In this document: one piece after another, positions 5,169 through 11,035 of the stretch | How the letters are laid out: every line of letters begins with the position of its first letter | Position numbering within the stretch: the stretch's first letter is position 1 | DNA from: Methanobacteriota archaeon | GTDB taxonomy: Archaea; Halobacteriota; Methanosarcinia; Methanosarcinales; Methanoperedenaceae | NCBI GenBank assembly: GCA_018900975.1 | Contig: JAHIFK010000267.1 | Coordinates: 1 to 11,035, forward strand | DNA length: 11,035 nt | Direction of reading: 5' to 3' | Position numbers and translations under genes: made by a program | Notes under the pieces: model-generated | Told to the model about the DNA's origin: nothing | Database searches by the model: none | Seen by the model: only the letters and a program-made list of their open reading frames with translations

Positions 5169-7112
5169 TCAGACCATCGAACTGAATAAATATCTTGAGA
5201 TAATAGTCGTTGCCGTAAAAACAAATATCGATATCGGAAGCATCTGTCCCAGGTCGTACATGAACTGCGGCTTATCACCGCCGTATTCTATACCGCCTGC
5301 GAACCTGGTCAGAATTATAACCAGAATGACCATGTAAAGCCCTATTACTAGCAGGAATATATCAGGAGGAACGCTCTGCGCCATTCCCGTACCCGCGTCT
5401 TTCATCATTCCCCCAAAATCAAACTCATCGGGCAGATGCTGCGCCTCTTTTGAAATGTTGAGCAATATCTTCTGTATGACCTCGGAGAGCGCAAGTGTCA
5501 CGCCGCCAATAAGGGGTGCAAATATCATAGCTGTAGCCCTCATGGTAGAGGTAACGTCATAAAGCGACCTTTTGATATTATCCTCCACCTCCTGAAGCTC
5601 TTTCAGATGGTCAGCCAGTTTTATAATAGCCATACCTGCTGCTTCATTACTTTTGTGGACGCTCTCTGTGAACATTCTCATAGTAGTATGCACCCTGTCA
5701 GAGTAGACGTCCCTGAAAGCACCGTATTCCTCATTGAATATCGCGCCATGGAGAGTTGTGCGGATGCCTGTCAGGTTCTTTGACACATCAGCAAATATCT
5801 CACCGATCTTTGCCCCTTTCATTGTCTCAGATGTATGCCCGAATGCTTCTTCTGCTGACCGTCCTTCGGATATCCTTCTTCCAAGAATGAACAGCGCATC
5901 AGCGAACTCGCTCTCTATTTGCTTTATCGCGTCCCGAATTTTCTTATACGGCGTATAGACTCCAAGGCAATATATCGTTATAATGGATGTGATCGCCCAG
6001 ATCACAGGGAAAGTCAGCGGCAGAAGGCCTGACATGGCTTCCTGCGAAATGATACCAAAGGGATTCCCCATGAACAGGAGGATATACCCCGAGGCCCCCA
6101 CAAACGCCCCGACAATAAGGGCGCCAACAACAGACATTTTTTTTGTTGAACTTATACCCACTAAGTCAGGATGTCTGTCTGATATATGGGGCGGCGCAAA
6201 AGTGGCAGGACGCTGGAGCAGAATATATTCCGAATAAAAAAATGTAGCCAGGGGAAGTACGATAACGTATATCAGGACAAGAGTTACCGTGTCCATCCTT
6301 ACCCCGACTATGCTCACCGCCGGGATAAGGGCAACAAGCGCCAGGGGTATCAATATGAAAATCGAATAGAGGACATAGGTAGGGGTCCTGAGCTTGGCGG
6401 AAAAACTTTCCATCATGGTTTTTGTCCCATCAAGAACGATATCAAGCGATTTGTTCAGGGTAATGAGCCTCTGCGCTTCGTCGGGTTCATTTACCGAACT
6501 CTTTACAAGGTGGAGCGAGCGCTTGAAATACTCGCTGTTCTTGCCCCACTGGTTCGCAAATGTTATGAGCGCATCGTCTATGCTGCTAAATGTTCGGATA
6601 TGGATGTCCCATATAAGTTTTTTGAGGTCGTTGGCAAGAGGTTTTGTGGAATTCTCTGCCGCAAAGATTATTGCCCTCTCCATGTTCGATACAAGTTTCA
6701 TCGACATAACGATATAACTCTGTATCTCAGGAATATCGCCGAGAGAATGTATTTTCATGAATTTTGCATGTATCTTGGGGTATTCGCTCAGGTATGCCAT
6801 TCCTGCAAGCGGAACAACAGCAGTGCATACCGCAACTGCGGTGAGAGACGAAGTCTCGTATCTTGCAACGCTAAAGAGAATTACATCAACAATAAGCATC
6901 ATTAACAGCAATATCAGAAAACCGGAATAAGCCAGTATATGCGCCTCCCATGGCTCTATATCATAACCTGTGAAATTTAAAGCATCCATGAACTCCTGGC
7001 TTACATTCCTTTCGCTCTTTTTCCTGTATTCATCCGTGTTCCCGACCATCCAGCCAAAATGTCTGGCTGCGACCTTACATGCACTGCAGTACCAGTTCTG
7101 ATATTCATCCAT
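5169..7112 (-). CDS. Archaeal TadC/FlaJ-like pilus membrane platform protein (double T2SSF)
   Basis: This 647-residue polytopic protein would anchor the filament base and couple to the ATPase encoded just upstream. A cytosolic N-terminus with C9-x2-C12 and His18 (WYCSACKVAARHFGW) precedes membrane segments at about 57-83 and 88-108. The first T2SSF-like cytosolic domain covers about 125-240 (DIPEIQSYIVMSMKLVSNME). Membrane segments follow at about 247-270, 276-296, 327-348 and 364-386. The second T2SSF domain spans about 400-525 (ESEFADALFILGRRISEGRS, then 'NEAAGMAIIKLADHLKELQ'). The C-terminal membrane segments are at about 525-548, 583-603 and 624-643. Two F domains and this length fit archaeal FlaJ/TadC-like platforms rather than the shorter single-domain bacterial TadB or TadC. 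The ATG lies four bases after the ATPase stop with no strong Shine-Dalgarno sequence, implying coupled translation. The CxxC motif could bind metal or form a disulfide, which is speculative. Confidence 0.88.
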   Translation of the reverse strand: MDEYQNWYCSACKVAARHFGWMVGNTDEYRKKSERNVSQEFMDALNFTGYDIEPWEAHILAYSGFLILLLMMLIVDVILFSVARYETSSLTAVAVCTAVVPLAGMAYLSEYPKIHAKFMKIHSLGDIPEIQSYIVMSMKLVSNMERAIIFAAENSTKPLANDLKKLIWDIHIRTFSSIDDALITFANQWGKNSEYFKRSLHLVKSSVNEPDEAQRLITLNKSLDIVLDGTKTMMESFSAKLRTPTYVLYSIFILIPLALVALIPAVSIVGVRMDTVTLVLIYVIVLPLATFFYSEYILLQRPATFAPPHISDRHPDLVGISSTKKMSVVGALIVGAFVGASGYILLFMGNPFGIISQEAMSGLLPLTFPVIWAITSIITIYCLGVYTPYKKIRDAIKQIESEFADALFILGRRISEGRSAEEAFGHTSETMKGAKIGEIFADVSKNLTGIRTTLHGAIFNEEYGAFRDVYSDRVHTTMRMFTESVHKSNEAAGMAIIKLADHLKELQEVEDNIKRSLYDVTSTMRATAMIFAPLIGGVTLALSEVIQKILLNISKEAQHLPDEFDFGGMMKDAGTGMAQSVPPDIFLLVIGLYMVILVIILTRFAGGIEYGGDKPQFMYDLGQMLPISIFVFTATTIISRYLFSSMV

Positions 7113-7116
7113 GTTT

Positions 7117-9426
7117 TCACTTGTTATTCTCTACAAATGCGCTGTACCAGTCGACCCATCGTTGATACACTGCCTGGAAATCCACCTTCCCTTTTTCATC
7201 CCGCTCTTCCTCCTGGTAGTACCAGAAAATATTGTTAGCTTTCCCAACAACGTCAGCTTCCAGAAATTGCGGTTTCTCTTTTCCGATATTTGCCATGGTT
7301 TGCTTGATCATCGCGCGTATCTTAATGTTAAGCAGTGCCTCATCGATAGTCAGTCCCCATTTGCCTGCTATCTTATTTACCAGTTCGGACTGTCCTTTAT
7401 CCAGCAGATCGGTAGCCAGGATCAGGTCAGAAGCCGGATCAAATACCATGATATCGTTAAATATATCAACTGCATCAGGTTTCTCTTTCCATTCCCCCCC
7501 TGTCACTTCTGCTATCTGCACGACCCTCTTTTTCTTGCTCATGGTGCCTGATAACCTCACGTTCTGGCAGACTACTACAGCATCAGTCGCCCTGAAAGAC
7601 GCAACCGGAACCCCGAGGCTGTTCACGATGCGTTCAAACACCGCCCTGGTGGATGCGCCATGTATGGTGCCGATGACGGAATTTCCTGCAGTTCCGACCT
7701 GCATGGCTTCATACAGCACTTTGACCTCAGGACCCCTGACCTCTCCGAGAACAAGAGTGGAGTTCCCCATCCGAAGCGCAGCGCGAAGCGCCATTTCAGG
7801 AGCTATTTCTGCCTCCGAGCCGCCGACTGCCGACTTTGTATGCATTCCCTGTATTTTCCATCCTAGCTTTTGCAGCCCCTCAATGGGCAATTCTGGAGTA
7901 TCTTCAATGGTGAGTATCCTGTATTTCTGGGGTATCTCAAGAAGCATGGCTGAAAGAAGCGATGTTTTTCCAGCGCCCACCCCGCCTGCTACAAGTATGG
8001 ATGATTGACCATCTATCAGGAAACTCAACAAACCTGCTGCCAGAGGCGTGATCGATCCCATGTTAATAAGCTTTGGGAGCGTCCATGGATTATTTGCGTG
8101 TTTCCTGAAAGCATAAGCCAGTCCACCAGCAGCCAGTGGATTCCCAATGACAGAAACACGGGTCTTAAACTCCGACAGGTCCATGTCAAGCACCGGATTT
8201 GCTTCACCGAATGGTCTTCCGCTGATCGCCCTGAAGCGCGTGATCATAGAATCGATGTCGTCCTGGGACAGGTATATGTTGGAAATACACTCCTCACCAT
8301 CAACTGCGATATGTACCGGATTTATATCAGCCGGAGAATTAACATAAACGTCTGTAACACGCTCATCTGACAGCACATCTTCCAGTATCCCAAGACCTGT
8401 TGTGTATTTCGCAAGTATGTCAGAGAAGGTATTGATCTCATCAGGCGTGAGCTTTACCCCTATCATGCCCGCCTCCTCTACTATCTTCTGCTTCCCGAGC
8501 CTCCTGAAATATTCCCTGGAATTTGCCGGATCCGAGAAATTGAGGTCTCTTGGTCTGTGTTTCATGAGTTTTTTCCTGACAGCCTCGATGATCTCAAGTT
8601 CCTTAGGCCTCATGTTATACTCAACAGGAATTGCAAAATACAGGGTTTCGGGTCTGTCCGTGAGCTTGTAGCGGCTTATCTGCATGACCCTGCCGCCTGG
8701 TCTTTGCACTTCATACCCTTCTATGAATTCAGTGTTAGGGGGCGGCGCTGCGTATATCCGCGATGATGAAAATCCGGGTCTCACAAGGGATTTTATTGCG
8801 TTTTCATAATAATACCCCGGCATATCGGCTTTGATCCTGTTTGAAAGATCCGGAACGCACTGAACCATTTTCTCAAGGAGAGAGATAAAATTGGTTTTTC
8901 CTTCTTCAATATTTTGGTTTTCCTTCAGGCTCTTGATCTTGAGTCTGATATCAATATAGGCTTTTATCGGGTCAGAAGCACTAAGATCGATGACCGAATG
9001 AATGAATTCTTCCCAATGCACCTGATATTTTCCGTAATCCTTGCTCAAGTCTGCATTTCTATATACCCTGATACCGTCGATAAATCTTGCCAGCAGGTAT
9101 AAGAATTCAAGGTTTTCCATCTCATAGTCCCGTTCATACAGGTGCGATAGGACTAGCCGGTCTGCCTCAGGTTCGGAGATGAGGATCTGGAAAATGTTCT
9201 CTCTGCATTTGATATGAGTGATCGAGGCTTCGCCAGCAAGGCAGTTCTTGCAGTCAAGGATGATCGTCCTCCTGTTCCCCGACACGCGCGTCCTGTGAGA
9301 GCAGATGCGCTTTTCCTCCTTTTTTCTGCCTGCCAGTTGCCTGACTGCCGCTATTATCGATGCTGCGGTTAGGGTTTTCTTCTTTTGTTGGATTTTCTGG
9401 TCGCTGGGTTGATTAAGTGTGTTCAT
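7117..9426 (-). CDS. Archaeal TadA/GspE-type pilus assembly ATPase (T2SSE family)
   Basis: This 769-residue motor ATPase is predicted to drive pilus-like filament assembly or secretion with the adjacent platform. The T2SSE core occupies roughly residues 330-640. Walker A is GGVGAGKT (481-488, Lys487). The Asp box is RILTIEDTPEL (503-513, Glu508/Asp509). The Walker B strand is LVLGEVRGPE (558-567, Glu562). The His box is GNSVIGTIHGAS (581-592, His589). All are intact. Before the core lies an N-terminal region of about 300 residues, longer than in bacterial TadA. It holds a Cys/His cluster (C42, H44, C59, C62, H71, C74) that could be a small zinc-binding fold. The extreme N-terminus is lysine-rich and disordered-looking. 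A VirB11 or FlaI assignment is less likely: this gene lies beside a non-archaellar platform, and no flaH or fla accessory genes are seen. A TATA-like box upstream at 9492-9498 suggests it heads the operon. Confidence 0.9.
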   Translation of the reverse strand: MNTLNQPSDQKIQQKKKTLTAASIIAAVRQLAGRKKEEKRICSHRTRVSGNRRTIILDCKNCLAGEASITHIKCRENIFQILISEPEADRLVLSHLYERDYEMENLEFLYLLARFIDGIRVYRNADLSKDYGKYQVHWEEFIHSVIDLSASDPIKAYIDIRLKIKSLKENQNIEEGKTNFISLLEKMVQCVPDLSNRIKADMPGYYYENAIKSLVRPGFSSSRIYAAPPPNTEFIEGYEVQRPGGRVMQISRYKLTDRPETLYFAIPVEYNMRPKELEIIEAVRKKLMKHRPRDLNFSDPANSREYFRRLGKQKIVEEAGMIGVKLTPDEINTFSDILAKYTTGLGILEDVLSDERVTDVYVNSPADINPVHIAVDGEECISNIYLSQDDIDSMITRFRAISGRPFGEANPVLDMDLSEFKTRVSVIGNPLAAGGLAYAFRKHANNPWTLPKLINMGSITPLAAGLLSFLIDGQSSILVAGGVGAGKTSLLSAMLLEIPQKYRILTIEDTPELPIEGLQKLGWKIQGMHTKSAVGGSEAEIAPEMALRAALRMGNSTLVLGEVRGPEVKVLYEAMQVGTAGNSVIGTIHGASTRAVFERIVNSLGVPVASFRATDAVVVCQNVRLSGTMSKKKRVVQIAEVTGGEWKEKPDAVDIFNDIMVFDPASDLILATDLLDKGQSELVNKIAGKWGLTIDEALLNIKIRAMIKQTMANIGKEKPQFLEADVVGKANNIFWYYQEEERDEKGKVDFQAVYQRWVDWYSAFVENNK

Positions 9427-9456
9427 AATGATAAAGGAATTAAATTATGCACCTTG

Positions 9457-9468
9457 CCGGTAAACCGG
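9457..9468 (-). other. Small CCGG-loop-CCGG hairpin in the ATPase leader
   Basis: Bases 9457-9460 and 9465-9468 are both ccgg, separated by taaa. This gives a 4-bp GC stem with a 4-base loop about 30 bases before the ATG at 9426, near the expected transcription start. It may affect translation or be incidental. Confidence 0.4.
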
Positions 9469-9491
9469 AGAACGTTCAAGATTTTTCGGGC

Positions 9492-9498
9492 ATATAAA
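9492..9498 (-). promoter_or_regulatory. TATA-like box for the ATPase-platform operon
   Basis: Read on the minus strand this is TTTATAT (plus strand atataaa), in an AT-rich setting after a tRNA terminator. Archaeal transcription starts about 25 bases downstream, so the start would fall near 9470 and leave a leader of about 44 bases before the ATG at 9426. No strong ribosome site was seen in that leader. Confidence 0.55.
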
Positions 9499-9522
9499 TT
9501 AACCGATTTTAAATTTGAATAG

Positions 9523-9527
9523 AAAAA
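9523..9527 (-). terminator. Oligo-T stop after tRNA-Thr
   Basis: Directly at the 3' end of the tRNA the minus strand reads TTTTT (aaaaa on the plus strand), the usual archaeal intrinsic termination signal. The first T doubles as the discriminator base. Confidence 0.6.
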
Positions 9528-9600
9528 GCCGCTGAAGGGATTCGAACCCTCGATCTGCTGATTACGAATCAGCCGCTTTACCGGGCTAAGCCACAACGGC
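9527..9600 (-). tRNA. tRNA-Thr (anticodon CGU)
   Basis: On the minus strand the acceptor halves GCCGTTG (9600-9594) and CAGCGGC (9534-9528) pair over 7 bp with one G-U. The anticodon arm is GCTGA-TTCGTAA-TCAGC, giving anticodon CGT (9566-9564), which reads ACG threonine codons. The T loop is TTCGAAT with a GAGGG/CCCTT stem. The discriminator is U, as is typical of archaeal tRNA-Thr, and 3' CCA is not encoded. There is no sign of an intron. It is transcribed divergently from the prepilin peptidase gene and in the same direction as the ATPase operon. Confidence 0.93.
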
Positions 9601-9631
9601 ATGGAAGTACTGTATATCGCTATTTCTGACT

Positions 9632-9637
9632 ATTATA
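9632..9637 (-). promoter_or_regulatory. Possible TATA element for tRNA-Thr
   Basis: The minus strand reads TATAAT here, about 34 bases before the tRNA 5' end. That is compatible with a start at roughly 9608 and a short precursor leader. The sequence is close to, but not ideal for, an archaeal TATA box. Confidence 0.4.
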
Positions 9638-9653
9638 CTTTACCTTATGAACA

Positions 9654-9677
9654 CATAATATTTTAAGTATATAAAAT
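9654..9677 (+). promoter_or_regulatory. AT-rich promoter region of the prepilin peptidase gene
   Basis: Two TATA-like stretches, cataatattt (9654-9663) and agtatataaaat (9666-9677), precede the ATG at 9684. The first is placed to start transcription near the ATG itself, which would give a leaderless or very short-leader mRNA. This agrees with the absence of a Shine-Dalgarno sequence. The second is too close to the ATG unless translation begins downstream. Which one is used cannot be told from sequence. Confidence 0.4.
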
Positions 9678-9683
9678 AATTAA

Positions 9684-10445
9684 ATGAATATGCTGGATCT
9701 TCTAAAGATACTGTTCTGTACGCCATTCCTGCTCTATTCATGCTATACTGATATTAAAACCCGACGCGTTAAAAATAAATTATGGGTTGTAATGCTTGCA
9801 GGCAGCGCATTCTTTGTGCTTTATGATATTTTGACGGAAGGGGTGCCGTATCTTTTGGGCCTCTTGATATCAGCAGGTTTGATATTCGTGCTCGTCTATA
9901 TCCTATTTCAATTGGGGTCGTTCGGTGGCGCTGATGCAAAATCGCTTATCGTTATATCGATAATCCTCCCCGCTTATCCTGTAATACAGATGTTCGGTCA
10001 GAATTTTCCATTAAATGAGCCGCTCATCCCTCTGTTCGCGTTCGGCGTACTTGGCAATGCGGTTCTGCTGACCGTGGTCGTTCCGCTCGGGCTGGCTGTA
10101 TATAATATTTTCAGAATGGGCTTGCACATGGATAATCCGCTTTACATATTCATAGGCTATAAATCCGGGATCTCGGATCTTGCAAATAAACATATTAAAC
10201 TCATCCAGTCTTTTGAAGAAGAGGACGGAGAGATAAAATTCCGCTTCAAACGGGGCGGGGTTGAGATAAACGAAGATGTCATTTCAGAACTTAAAGCGCT
10301 GTCGGAAAAGGGATTAATTAAAGATGATGTGTGGGTTACGCCAGGACTGCCGTTCATGATCCCGATAACGCTTGGGTTTTTTGTGGCTGTATTTTACGGG
10401 GATATGATAACTGAGTTAACAAAATATCTAATTCTTGTGATGTGA
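9684..10445 (+). CDS. Archaeal prepilin/preflagellin peptidase (A24, FlaK/PibD-like)
   Basis: This 253-residue membrane aspartic protease would cleave class III signal peptides of pilins, archaellins and similar proteins on the cytoplasmic face. The two catalytic aspartates are visible: Asp23 in YTDIKTRRVKNKLW and Asp84 in FGGADAKSLI, the family's GxGD-type motif (here G-G-A-D). Membrane segments lie at about 5-22, 34-50, 57-77, 87-105, 115-140 and near the C-terminus (PFMIPITLGFFVAVFYGD, about 225-244). Between them is a soluble insert of about 60 residues (DLANKHIKLIQSFEEEDGE onward) typical of euryarchaeal FlaK-type enzymes. Length and order match the family. Start choice between ATG 9684 and ATG 9690 (MNM) is undecided. 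Likely substrates include the two pilin-like proteins at 612-1520. It stands alone, divergent from tRNA-Thr. Confidence 0.92.
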   Translation: MNMLDLLKILFCTPFLLYSCYTDIKTRRVKNKLWVVMLAGSAFFVLYDILTEGVPYLLGLLISAGLIFVLVYILFQLGSFGGADAKSLIVISIILPAYPVIQMFGQNFPLNEPLIPLFAFGVLGNAVLLTVVVPLGLAVYNIFRMGLHMDNPLYIFIGYKSGISDLANKHIKLIQSFEEEDGEIKFRFKRGGVEINEDVISELKALSEKGLIKDDVWVTPGLPFMIPITLGFFVAVFYGDMITELTKYLILVM

Positions 10446-10474
10446 GCTGTGTCCTAAAAATCACCATTTAAACC

Positions 10475-10483
10475 TTTATAAAA
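10475..10483 (+). promoter_or_regulatory. TATA-like box without an assigned gene
   Basis: The sequence tttataaaa, preceded by atttaaacc, is one of the best archaeal TATA/BRE-like matches in the window, yet no coding frame follows it on the plus strand. The expected start is about 10500-10506, at the foot of a foldable segment. Confidence 0.4.
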
Positions 10484-10498
10484 ATTGCAGGACTATCT

Positions 10499-10565
10499 GG
10501 CTGGAGATCTATTTACGGCAAATGATTACGTTAAACCCAATTTCCGGCTCATTCCCTCCAGAGCC
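10499..10565 (+). ncRNA. Candidate small structured RNA (speculative)
   Basis: GGCTGGAG at 10499-10506 can pair with CTCC (10556-10559) and AGCC (10562-10565), leaving a two-base AG bulge. This would close a 49-base interior beginning just where the upstream TATA-like box predicts transcription start. The interior shows no tRNA arms and no clear C/D boxes. No oligo-T run follows on the plus strand, which weakens the case. It could instead be an unstructured spacer or part of the rRNA operon trailer read on the other strand. Confidence 0.25.
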
Positions 10566-10570
10566 CATAT

Positions 10571-10590
10571 GAAAAATATTTAATAAAAAT
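10571..10590 (-). terminator. T-rich terminator region of the rRNA operon
   Basis: On the minus strand two TTTTT runs (plus-strand A runs at 10585-10589 and 10572-10576) follow the 5S 3' end within 20-40 bases in otherwise AT-rich sequence. This is as expected for archaeal intrinsic termination of the 23S-5S transcript. Confidence 0.55.
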
Positions 10591-10608
10591 ATAAGATGAA
10601 ATAAGTAA

Positions 10609-10730
10609 GCATAGCAGCTTTCTACAGTTCCCTAGAGTTCGCACATCATAGTACAGTGCAGAACGTTGACGGGCTTAACTTCTGTGTTCGGGATGGGTAC
10701 AGGTGTTTCCCCGCCGCTTTGACCGCTATA
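10609..10730 (-). rRNA. rrf: 5S ribosomal RNA
   Basis: The minus strand carries the conserved 5S segments GGGGAAACACCTGTACCCAT, CCGAACACAGAAGTTAAGCC and 'GGGAACTGTAGAAAGC'. The termini TATAGCGG and the 3' CTGCTATG-type strand pair as helix I, giving a length of about 121-122 bases. Ends are placed from that helix and may be off by a few bases. It follows 23S on the same strand, as in a standard euryarchaeal rRNA operon. Confidence 0.93.
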
Positions 10731-10748
10731 CTCACTTATGACTGTAAA

Positions 10749-10826
10749 CCCCGGATTAAAATCCGAGGCATGTATCCCCGGACTTAAATCCGAGGCATGG
10801 AAGATCCCGGACTTAAGTCCGTGACC
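10749..10826. repeat. Three palindromic repeats in the 23S-5S spacer
   Basis: Three related units lie in a row: 10749-10772 (cccCGGATTAAAATCCGagg), 10776-10800 (cccCGGACTTAAATCCGagg) and 10806-10826 (ccCGGACTTAAGTCCGtgacc). Each contains a CGGA-x6-TCCG palindromic core. In the third, 10808-10821 is a perfect 14-base palindrome. Units 1 and 2 share the trailing gaggcatg. In the rRNA precursor they would form short hairpins between 23S and 5S. Similar 'GGACTTAAGTCC' repeats are, as I recall, scattered in various genomes. Confidence 0.85.
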
Positions 10827-10873
10827 TAGTTAAACACAATCTGGATATCGCCCGAATGTAGCAGAACAAATCT

Positions 10874-11035
10874 AGCGTGGACGTTAGTAGTCGTCGGACT
10901 CAACACCTCGTCACCTTGGTGCGTACATCCCGACTCTATCAAACTCGTCTTTTACGAGAGTCCTTAGAGGTCTCTTTTTAGGTGTGGTTTCAAGCTTAGA
11001 TGCTTTCAGCTTTAATCCTTTAGTGCGTAGCTGCC
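10874..11035 (-). rRNA. rrl: 23S ribosomal RNA, 3' end (partial)
   Basis: On the minus strand, GCTGAAAGCATCTAAGCTTG is the near-universal domain VI sequence. It is followed by 'GACGAGTTTGATAGAGTCGG', 'GATGTACGCACCAAGG' and 'GAGGTGTTGAGTCCGACGAC-TACTAACG', which correspond to the last 160 or so bases of archaeal 23S rRNA. The gene continues beyond the window's right edge. The 3' end is placed near 10874 by comparison with remembered termini and could be off by about 10 bases. Confidence 0.92.

Noticed and set aside
6186..6905. 239-residue plus-strand frame opposite the platform gene
   Set aside because: Its translation is rich in K, R, Y and C with no domain pattern, whereas the minus strand encodes an unmistakable T2SSF membrane protein through the same bases.
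7232..8008. 258-residue plus-strand frame opposite the ATPase gene
   Set aside because: It lies fully over the T2SSE catalytic core on the minus strand, and its serine/threonine-rich translation is the usual antisense shadow of a real gene.
10499..10565. A second tRNA gene in the peptidase-5S spacer
   Set aside because: The pairing ends resemble an acceptor stem, but there is no TTCGA-type T loop, no anticodon arm and no D arm.

Overview
The window looks like euryarchaeal chromosomal DNA, most likely from a Methanosarcinales / ANME-2d ('Candidatus Methanoperedens')-type archaeon. This lineage call is inferred from remembered protein style, not from a search. The archaeal evidence is: a TadA/TadC-like (GspE/T2SSF) pilus ATPase and membrane platform of archaeal type, an archaeal prepilin/preflagellin peptidase, a KaiC/RAD55-like RecA-fold protein, multi-PAS kinases of the HisKA_2 type common in methanosarcinal archaea, TATA-like promoter boxes, oligo-T terminators, and a tRNA gene without encoded CCA.

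Layout. 1-173: the tail of a GxxExxY-family gene, apparently with an internal deletion. 174-611: gene-free but dense in short repeats and imperfect palindromes, including an exact 35-bp tandem duplication. 612-1520 (minus): two paralogous small pilin-like proteins, each with one N-terminal hydrophobic helix followed by an Ig/carboxypeptidase-regulatory-like domain. About 1523-1655: a scar-like junction where the C-terminal end of an unrecognised minus-strand gene abuts a plus-strand histidine kinase that starts in the middle of a PAS domain. 1655-5071 (plus): a three-gene signalling operon of PAS-HisKA_2 kinase, REC-PAS response regulator and a KaiC-like protein with degenerate nucleotide-binding motifs. 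5169-9426 (minus): an ATPase-platform operon (TadA-like then TadC-like) with a TATA-like box upstream. 9527-9600 (minus): tRNA-Thr(CGU). 9684-10445 (plus): prepilin peptidase. 10446-10608: a spacer with a candidate promoter plus foldable segment on the plus strand and T-rich termination signals for the rRNA transcript on the minus strand. 10609-10730 (minus): 5S rRNA. 10731-10873: 23S-5S spacer carrying three palindromic repeats. About 10874-11035 (minus): the 3' end of 23S rRNA.

How the parts fit. Motor ATPase, membrane platform, signal-processing peptidase and two candidate pilin-like substrates together give nearly all parts of an archaeal type IV pilus-like or surface-filament system within 10 kb. 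The signalling operon sits between the platform gene and the pilin-like genes, on the opposite strand. It may have been placed there by a rearrangement, because both it and the minus-strand gene before the pilins are truncated at the same point. Several genes show decay (GxxExxY remnant, truncated kinase, degenerate KaiC-like protein), so this is a recombinationally active stretch next to an rRNA operon.
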